DNA from: Ascarosepion bandense
Lineage: Eukaryota; Mollusca; Cephalopoda; Sepiida; Sepiidae
NCBI GenBank assembly: GCA_037127315.1
Contig: JBBBDQ010000225.1
Coordinates: forward strand, 2,757,001-2,821,000
Direction: 5' to 3'
DNA length: 64,000 nt
Part shown: positions 56,928 to 64,000 of the stretch, piece by piece
Layout of the letters: each line of letters starts with the position of its first letter
Numbering within the stretch: the stretch's first letter is position 1
The notes under the pieces: generated by a model
Database searches by the model: none
Told to the model about the DNA's origin: nothing
What the model saw: only the letters and a program-made list of their open reading frames with translations
Position numbers and translations under genes: made by a program

Positions 56928-59579
56928 CTAAAAGAGAAAATCAAGGCTAGCCCCAGTCACGCGAACCAGGCTCGCCACATTTACCCACCTTTTGCTGAAC
57001 TCTGTCGGTGGCAACCGTTTCCAATCAGTTCTAATCTTCATTTTGAGTTGGTACTCAAAACATCGGATTAGATCCTGATGCGAAAGACGGTCACCCCGCA
57101 AGACTTCCTCCAAACGCGTCGTCCATATCACCATTCGAGCCGTGGCCAGAAGCGACAGAAACACCATCCGTTTCACTCCGGTGTACGGGGGCGACACATT
57201 GTTGCAGGCGTATGCACGATCAATGGACACGAGTTCCCGCGGCGCGATGCGAGCAGTCAACTCGCCGACACGATCCCACAACGGGTGAACGCGCGAACAA
57301 TGTAAGAAGGCGTGGGCCGACGTCTCCTTTAAGCCAAGGTTGCAACGTTCACAATCTGGCAAATCCGCCAGGCCCATTATGAAATGCATGTCATTGAGAG
57401 ACAAGGCGTTACGAGCTAGTCACCAGGTCAGAGAAAACTCAGAGTTGCTGAGCCAATCCGATCCTGGCGCCCAAGACCAATGAGGGCGATACTCCTCCTC
57501 CGTCATGCCGAGCTTCTCCCTCAATCGATCCTTCGCGACGCCCTCCACTAATCCCTGATAGAAGTGCCTCCTAGGCCGAGAAAGGTCACTAGACCCTGGA
57601 ATGGCCCACAAAGCCCTCCGGCACTCGCGGATGAAAGCCGGTTGCTCTCGAAGCTTGCGGCAGCACAACGAGACCGGGGGAGTGATAGTGAGGCTAGGGA
57701 ACGCGTCCCTCACTACCCCCGTAAGCAACGAGTCTCCCATTAACTCACGACTGAGAAATGCCAGCCTCGAGGCGCGCTGGTGGCTCGCCAAGTGCGGCAT
57801 TCCCAGTCCCCCTTGACACGGACGTTGGTAACAGACACGTTTGTCGACGTGATGTCAGCGTCCTCTCCACAGAAGGGAGAATAGCAGACGCTCGATCGCC
57901 TCCTCACGCTCCTCACAAAGTGGAAGTACAGACAGCCGATAAAGGATCATGGGGAAGATGTAAGCGGCACACGCCTCCGCCAGGCCCTTTACGGAGAGAC
58001 TCCGTCGACGCCAAGTTTCGACCGACGCGCCGACCTTTGCCTGTATATCAGACCAATTCTTCTCCAACTGCAAGTCCGGACCGAACCAAACTCCGAGGAT
58101 TTTGACCGGTCCGTCCGTCCAGTCGAAGGGCCCCAGGAGGGGAATCCCCTTTCAGGCGCCTAAACACAAGCCGGAAGACTTGTCGCGGTTAATCTTGGCC
58201 CCTGTCACCTGTTCGTACCGTTCAAGCGCCTTCTGTACCGCTCTTATGTCCCTGTGGGAGGACACAAAAGTCGTTACGTCATCGGCGTATGCAGAAATCC
58301 TGGTTCGAGCACCACCAGGGATAGCGATTCCACATAGGGCCGGACTGCACGACCTGTCTCTAATCTGGCGAAGGAGGGGCTCCAACGCCAAGACATAGAG
58401 TAAGGACGACAGCGGGCAACCCTGTCAAACCGACCTAGACAGCGCAAACGCGCTCGACAGCTTTCCGTTCACCTGCACCACAGCCGTGGGGAAGCGATAC
58501 AGGAGACCAATCCAGCAGCAGAAGTCGGTTTCGAATCCGGCAGCCTGGTGGACAGCCGCCAGGTAGCCATGGTCAACCCTATCAAATGCCTTGGACTGAC
58601 CCAAATTGATCAGCGCGGCCTCATCGTCGTCTTTTACACCCTCTAGGATCGTGCGGATCAAGTGCAGGTTGCTCTGAATTGTTCGGCCCTTCACAGTGCA
58701 AGTCTGATCAGGTCCCAACAGAGACTCGGCAACTAGCTGCAAGCGATTCGTCAGGATCTTGGCCAAAATCTTTAACTCTGTGTTTAGCAGAGTTATGGGC
58801 CTGTAACCATCTAATTCCCTCCCAACATCCTTGCCTTTTCTCAACAGCGTGACCACACCCCTGGTGAACCGACTGGGGATGGACCCCTGACGGAACCAGT
58901 TGTTGAACACAACTGTCAAGATAGGGACAAAGATGTGCGACAGCCTCAAGTACAATTCATAGGGCAAACCATCCAAACCTGGCAACTTGCCACTGCCGAC
59001 TCTCTTCAAAGCCGCGTAGACTTCGTCCTCCGTAATCTCTCCCTCGCAACTAGCCGCTTCAGCCGGTGAAAGCCGGGGAAAGTCAGCCAAATAGCTACGA
59101 TCCCCACTCCTCCCACTAGAGCCCCACCCTCTATCCAATTTGGGGTCCAGGATGGCATTCCAGTCCCCAACTAGAACTAGTCGCTTGGAATCGACCAGGA
59201 AGGGCTTCAACAGACAGAAAAAGTCGACACACTGCTCTTGATCATTGGGTGCATAAACCGCAACCAGACGAAACTCCTTGCTTTTCACTGCAACATCGGC
59301 CACGATCAACCGGCCCTCGGCACCGACATGGACAAGGTCGATCTCCGCGTCCAGGGTACGCTTGACCAGCAAAGAAACACCTCTGGCTTGCCGGTTCCCA
59401 TATGCTGAATAGACGACAAAGTCGTTAGCCAGCACACAAGAATCGACGTCGCAAACAAAGTGAGTCTCTTGGATCGCGGCGACATCCACACCGAAGGACA
59501 AGAGGTCCCGAAGCAGGCGGGCAGCCTTACTCCGATCCCTAAGGCCCTTCGCATTCAAGCTGGCTAACTTAATTGACAT
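56928..59579 (-). pseudogene. LINE ORF2: endonuclease (deleted) - reverse transcriptase - Cys/His end
   Basis: 59579-58425 is one open frame. It starts MSIKLASLNAKGLRDRSKAA with the AP-endonuclease boxes AIQETHF and VGDWNAIL, then passes abruptly after GDRSYLADF into SPAEAASCEGEITEDEVYAA and the RT (KLPGLDGLPYELYLRL, GYRPITLLNTELKILAKILT, DQTCTVKGRTIQSNLHLI). The endonuclease C-terminus with its SDH motif is missing, yet the frame stays open. RT continues after a stop with ISAYADDVTTFVSSHRD (58300-58260, active-site YADD), then 58073-57420 and 57404-56928 with a C-X2-C...H-X4-C end (CERCNLGLKETSAHAFLHC). Confidence 0.85.
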
Positions 59580-59609
59580 CTTTTAAACCTGAAACGAGAA
59601 AGCAAAAAA

Positions 59610-61500
59610 TTACTCCTGGTCACATACAGGACGGAAATCTATGGCAGTAGGGACCCCGACAGATTGTCCCAGGCTACCAGTACTAATATCGGACGTAATT
59701 CGTCTGTCCCGGACAATGCCGCCGACGTCCGTGGGAAAAGTTAGTTTTATGGCCCTATAAAGAGAGGGGTGAAGTATAACAGGGACCCTCCCTGCACAAT
59801 ATTTTGACAATTTATGCAAGTTTTCAGTGCCAATCTGGGCCATAGTGATTTTCGGGAATGCGGCGATTGCCCCCTCTATCATGTCCCAGACCTTTAAATG
59901 ACCTCCCGTGTTCCTTACTAATGTGAGAACTCCGGGGGCATCAGGGAAATTTGCTGGGTCCTCAGTCGACTTTCCACTGACTGAGGTCAGTTTGAACAAA
60001 GGCCTTAGGAGGGCCTTCCTCTGCGAAGCAAGGTCCCTCTCTAAAAACGGTCTGTTTATTTTGCAGACCTCAAACTTATTGAAGGGATTTACCCACTTCT
60101 TTTTTTCCTTCCCCTTCAGGATAGATTGACTGGGATCTGGGGCAGGAGTTTCTTGCTGGGAGGATGTTTCTTTTTGGGAGGGGGTGATCTGGGAAGAGGG
60201 AGCTTTAGGTGGTGTTTCAGGGGGGACTTCTGGTTGGGAGAGGGGAGTGGGGAAAGAAGACGAAATACAGGGGAGGCAGACTGACTCCTCCCCTTAACAT
60301 TTTGAGTTCTTGCAGGAGACACAGGGGCGGATTGGGTCTTAGCAATGACCCTACCCCTGCCACGATCACTACGTTCTAGCTTGCCCTTCTTCTTAGCTCC
60401 GTCCTCCTCATCATCATCCTCCTTTTCATGACCTCTTTTCAGGGATGAGGACCGCGGAGGGGGCATCTCCTCCACCTCCATTTCCCTCTCGGGGTTTTGT
60501 TGTTGCTGCTGTTGCTGTGTTTGCTTCAGCCGTTGCTGGTGAAGCTGCTGTTGCTGCTCATGCTTCTTTTCTTTTTTGGAGGGAGAAGAGGCTTTCTTGG
60601 ACAGGGAGTCCTGCTTAGCAGAAGTGGAAGCCGCCTTTTTCCTTTTCTTAACAACCTCCGTCCACTCTGTTGTTGCTGGTGTGTTTGCCCTTACCGACTG
60701 TTCCATCGGTGATGCCGGTGTCACAGATGTTGCTGTCTTTTGTGTCTTCTGGGTTTTCTGAGTCTCCTGAGTAGCTTCCGCTGTTTGTCCTTCTTGGTTC
60801 CTGGAGGAGCACGTTTTTGCCAAATGGCCAGCTGTTCCGCAGAACCAACAGTGTGGTCTGCGCCCCTCCACCACGACAAACAGCTTTCTCCCTCTGCACA
60901 TGATGACATCAGGTATTCTTAAAAAATGACGTAGGCACTGACATCCTCTGTCGACATTCCCGTCTTGCTGACTACTCGGTTTACCTCCTCCACTTGTCCA
61001 AACTGAGTCAAGAAGGCCCCCACATGGTCGCAATGTATTTCTAATGGAACACTGTGAATCACTACTCGGGTACGTCTGGTACCCATGTATTCGGTTTGCA
61101 TTCGAATACTCTTCGCCTGTAGACAAGTACCAGCCAACTTTTTGGCTTCGTCGTCAGAGCTAAGGAGGACATCCTACATAGCTCGGGACCTTCTCGCTAG
61201 AATTTTTGGGTTGATCCCTAAGCTTCTTATGGCCTCCTCCATATTCTCCCTGCTTACTCCGACGAATTTCCGAGTTTTGGGGTCTGACGTTAGCAGTGAG
61301 ATCGTCTTAGTGGCAATTTCCTTGCCCACTTCCGGTATAACAATTAGTTCATTTTCCTTTATGAACTCTTTATACTTGTCTTGCATTAGCAAGTAGTAGC
61401 TGGAATCCCTCTTTGTAAGAGCCTGATTCCACACCGACGGCGAAGGTGTCACCGTCGGCACCACCGCCGAAGAAGTAGACGGCTGGGGAGATGAAGCCAT
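59610..61500 (-). pseudogene. LINE ORF1: N-terminal region, RRM-like, CCHC, Gln/basic, conserved C-terminal domain
   Basis: ATG at 61500 (MASSPQPSTS). After 108 residues a TAG (61174-61176) stands where the other copy has a Trp codon. An RRM-like segment follows (RRTRVVIHSVPLEIHCDHVG), then, past a shift near 60920, a CCHC knuckle (CWFCGTAGHLAKTC). Next come Gln-rich and Lys/Arg-rich low-complexity regions, and SP-rich text to 60116. After a last shift, 59999-59610 encodes a 129-residue conserved end (FPDAPGVLTLVRNTGG, GRVPVILHPSLYRAIKLTFP). This nucleic-acid-binding protein would coat the LINE RNA. Confidence 0.75.
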
Positions 61501-61640
61501 AATTGGGCTTGCCCCCCCCTCACAAAAACAAAAATTTTCACAAAAAGTCCAAAAATCAAAAAGATGAGTAACAAACAATGTTGACAAAATGACGTACTCA
61601 CTGTTGAAAAAAAAAATCCGAGTGACAATGGTTCAAAACT

Positions 61641-61899
61641 AAACTAGTGTACAACAACAGAAGTTGAGTCAAACTGACCAAAAAATCCACCAGGGCAAAT
61701 TGGTGGGTGGTTTAAATAATAACCTGGGAGATTCCATTCTGTTACAGGCAAGTCTATTCTGTAAGCATTGATTGGCTGATAATTTCAGTGTGTATATTGA
61801 GCTCCATAAATATTCAGCACAATATTCACACTCTTGATATATATCAGATCAGGTGTTTGACAGCTTTTTGACTTATTGCACATAAGTTACGTTGGATTT
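61641..61899. other. Interval between the two head-to-head LINEs
   Basis: About 260 bp of unique sequence without coding potential separate the LINE 5' ends. It lies where the two outward promoters would be, but no core promoter motif is certain. Confidence 0.4.
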
Positions 61900-62031
61900 T
61901 GGTACTTTGATTGTTTGTCAACTGTGAGTACGATATTTTTGTCACCAGTTTTTATTTTTGTCTTCGTTGCCTGTTTGGGTTATTTTTGAAAATTTTGTGT
62001 TGTGAGGGGGGGGGGGGGGGGCAAGTCAATA

Positions 62032-63850
62032 TGATGGCTTCGTCTCCCCAGCCTTCAACTTCAGATGCCGTTCCAACAGTGACTCCTTTGCCGTCGGTAT
62101 GGGCAAAGAGCCCGGTAAAAAAAACTACCTGCAAATGCAGGAAAAATATAAGGATTTCATAACAGAAAATGAGCTGGTTGTTATACCAGAAGTCATCAAC
62201 ATAATTGCAGCGAAGACAATCTCCCGGCTGACATCCGATGCAAAAACACAAAAGTTTATTGGTGTCAGCAGGGAGAGTATGGAAGAGGCCCTCAAAGCCT
62301 TAAAAATTGACCCTTGTGTGTTGGCGAGATGATCCCGTGCTATGTGGGATGTTCTGTTGAACTCGGAAACAGAAGACAAAAACTTGGCAGGTATATGCAG
62401 TTACAGACCGAATACTTGGGCATGAGGGAGACAAGGATTCTAATACATGGAGTGCCGGTAGAAATATTGTGTGACCATGTGGGGTCCTTCTTTGCAAGAT
62501 ATGGATCCGTGGAAAAGGTGGTGCGAGTGACCAGCAAGGCTGGTGTGCCCACGGAGGACATGTGTGTGAACGTAATTGTAGACTGGCAAAACTTCTTAAA
62601 GGTCTCTGGCCGGAAGCTGTTCATTGTCGTGGAGGGGAGGAGACCACACTGCTGGGTGTGCGGCACAGTGGGGCACATGTATAAAATGTGCCCCGGAAAA
62701 AAAACAGAGGAAAAGGAAGTGACACCAGCAACACCGCCGGTGTCAAAAGTACCAGTGGCAGAGGAAAGAAAATTTGACCCGAAAAGCGGAGCAAATGAGT
62801 GGATGGAGGTGGTTAGGAGGGGGAAGAAAATGGCTTCTCCTCCTCCTCAACATGTGAAACTAATATTGCCGGAAAAGAAGAAGCCTCGTAAAGAGGCAGA
62901 ACAACAACAACAAGCGCAAAAGCTGCAACAACAAAACCAGCCGAAGAAACAACAACAACAACAAAAACAACAACAACAAGAGAAAAGAGAGCAACAGGAG
63001 ATGGAATGCGAGATGCTGCCACCACGTTTATCATTATTAAAGAGGGGACGAGAAGAGGAGCATGAGTTGGCGGCAAAGAAAGGAAAAAAGGAACACGTCA
63101 CGATTACCCCTAAAACCCAATCCGCCTCTGCATCACCTGCCAGAACTGTTTTCGTTGAGGGGAGGAGTCAGTCTGCCTCCCCAGTGAGATGTAAACCTTC
63201 TCCTTCCCCAACACCTCTCACACTCTCTTACCAACCAGTAACTCCTACCCCCCAAACTTCTTTCCCATCAGAAACGCCTCCTGAGAAACCTGAATCCCCC
63301 TCCTCCCAATTGGAAACACCTTCCCCTAACAATAGCCAACCCTCCCCAACCAACAAAAAAGAAAAGGGTTAATCTCTTTAAAAGAAACGATATCTGTCGT
63401 ATTGACAGGCACGCTTTAGAGAGGGACCTTTCTACCCAGAAGAAGGCCCTCCTAAGGCCACTGTTTAAATTATTGTCAGTCGACGGAAAGTCGATTGAGG
63501 ACCCCAAAAGTTTCCCCAATGCCCCTGGGGTAATGACCCTGATTCGAAATAATGGGGGAAACATTAAAGTATGGGACTTTCTACAGAGGGCTGTGGAAGC
63601 CTTTCCAAATATAAAAATGTCCCAGATAGGGTCAAAATATTTACAAAAACTTGCCAATTATTGTGCCGGAAGGGTCCCTGTCATCCTCCATCCTTCTTTG
63701 TATAGGGCAATAAAATTAACTTTCTCCATGGACGTCGGCAGTATTGTCCTAGACGGACGAATTACGTCCGATATTGGCACCGGTTCTCTGGGACAATCAG
63801 TCAGGGTCCCTGTTCCCACAGATTTTCGCTCTGTATATGACCAGAAGTAA
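62032..63850 (+). pseudogene. LINE ORF1, plus-strand copy
   Basis: ATG at 62032 or 62035 (MASSPQPSTS). A frameshift lies near 62100. A TGA at 62331-62333 occupies a position that is Arg in the minus copy. The frame shifts again near 62390 into the 62314-63372 frame with the RRM-like segment (RETRILIHGVPVEILCDHVG), CCHC knuckle (CWVCGTVGHMYKMC), poly-Gln (62900-63000) and basic patches. A last shift near 63380 leads to the conserved C-terminal domain (63473-63850). Each disruption differs from those in the other copy. Confidence 0.75.
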
Positions 63851-63902
63851 TTTTCTGTATTCTTTTTCAGGTCTAAATAGATATCAATTAAGTTCACCAG
63901 TA

Positions 63903-64000
63903 TGAACATGAAGGGCCTTCAGGATCGGAGTAAGGCTGCTCGCCTGCTTTGGGACCTCTTGTCCTTCGGTGTGGATGTTGCCGCGATCCAAGAGACTCAC
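63903..64000 (+). CDS. LINE ORF2 start (endonuclease), partial
   Basis: MNMKGLQDRSKAARLLWDLL then SFGVDVAAIQETH corresponds to residues 9-44 of the minus-strand ORF2, the first box of the AP-type endonuclease with its catalytic Glu. Cut by the window end. A methionine three codons earlier than in a strict alignment is used because the preceding frame is closed. Confidence 0.75.

Larger units (their letters stand above)
56628..61640 (-). mobile_element. Tx1-like LINE, minus-strand copy
   Basis: 5' UTR (about 61640-61501), ORF1 (61500-59610 with shifts), ORF2 (59579-56928), 3' UTR (56927-56628). Family relationship to the plus-strand copy starting near 61900 is clear from the shared ORF1 and ORF2 starts. 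Phrases such as ALEPLLRQIRD and a Tx1-like RT assign it to the L1/Tx1 group. Confidence 0.8.
61900..64000 (+). mobile_element. Tx1-like LINE, plus-strand copy (runs off the window)
   Basis: The 5' UTR homologous to the minus copy (tgtcaactgtgagtacg at 61917, a G-run at 62007-62021) precedes ORF1 (62032-63850) and the first codons of ORF2 (63903 onward). Same protein family as the minus-strand copy with many substitutions. The rest of ORF2 lies beyond 64000. Confidence 0.85.

Noticed and set aside
60497..60761. Leu-rich open frame on the plus strand
   Set aside because: Shadow of the Gln- and Lys-rich region of LINE ORF1 on the other strand.

Overview
The window is animal nuclear DNA: AT-rich, full of retrotransposon remnants, with spliced-gene structure and no bacterial features. 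A lophotrochozoan, most likely a mollusc and plausibly a cephalopod, fits best. The reasons are dense compound (TA)n/(TG)n microsatellites, Penelope-like elements with GIY-YIG endonucleases, a tRNA-derived SINE, env-bearing Ty3 elements and Tx1-like LINEs. This is inference from repeat style. The only host gene recognised is APC1 (anaphase-promoting complex subunit 1), and it is not a species marker.

Layout. 1-2.05 kb: decayed Ty3/gypsy element (+). 2.08-11.6 kb: a long LTR copy, then a minus-strand env-bearing Ty3 element between two further LTR copies. 12.1-16.5 kb: a 5'-truncated Penelope-like element (+) with hammerhead-like motifs on both sides, a SINE, a 135-bp foldback, and four compound microsatellite tracts sharing a recurrent phrase. 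16.5-16.8 kb: a two-copy tandem duplication. 18.4-19.4 kb: LINE remnant (-). 21.07-21.38 kb: an exon of APC1 (-). 22.56-25.6 kb: a 71-bp piggyBac-like MITE, a mariner fragment and a 5'-truncated Copia element. 25.7-26.5 kb: second Penelope-like fragment (-). 27.3-38.8 kb: a second env-bearing Ty3 element (+), split by a nested Ty3 element (32195-36882) that keeps TG...CA LTR ends and a 4-bp target duplication. 38.8-45.2 kb: mostly non-coding, with a SINE fragment, an RTE-type LINE tail and a perfect 25-bp hairpin. 45.2-50.6 kb: a single open 5.4-kb APC1 exon (-). 51.7-54.1 kb: imperfect repeats, a DDE-transposase-like fragment and a ~28-bp minisatellite. 54.8-56.6 kb: Ty3 fragment (-) whose gag begins with a SAM-like domain. 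56.6-64 kb: two related Tx1-like LINEs arranged head to head.

How the parts relate. The two APC1 exons join in phase and are adjacent in protein order, yet they lie in reverse genomic order on one strand. The upstream exon sits about 24 kb downstream of the large exon. This means a rearranged or duplicated locus or a misassembly, and it is the observation most worth checking. The 5.4-kb intronless 3' exon also suggests 3'-biased, cDNA-mediated intron loss. I see no evidence of a new defence, biosynthetic or signalling system. The unusual content is structural: scrambled exon order, nested and RT-less env elements, hammerhead-like motifs, a very short MITE and several perfect or near-perfect inverted repeats.
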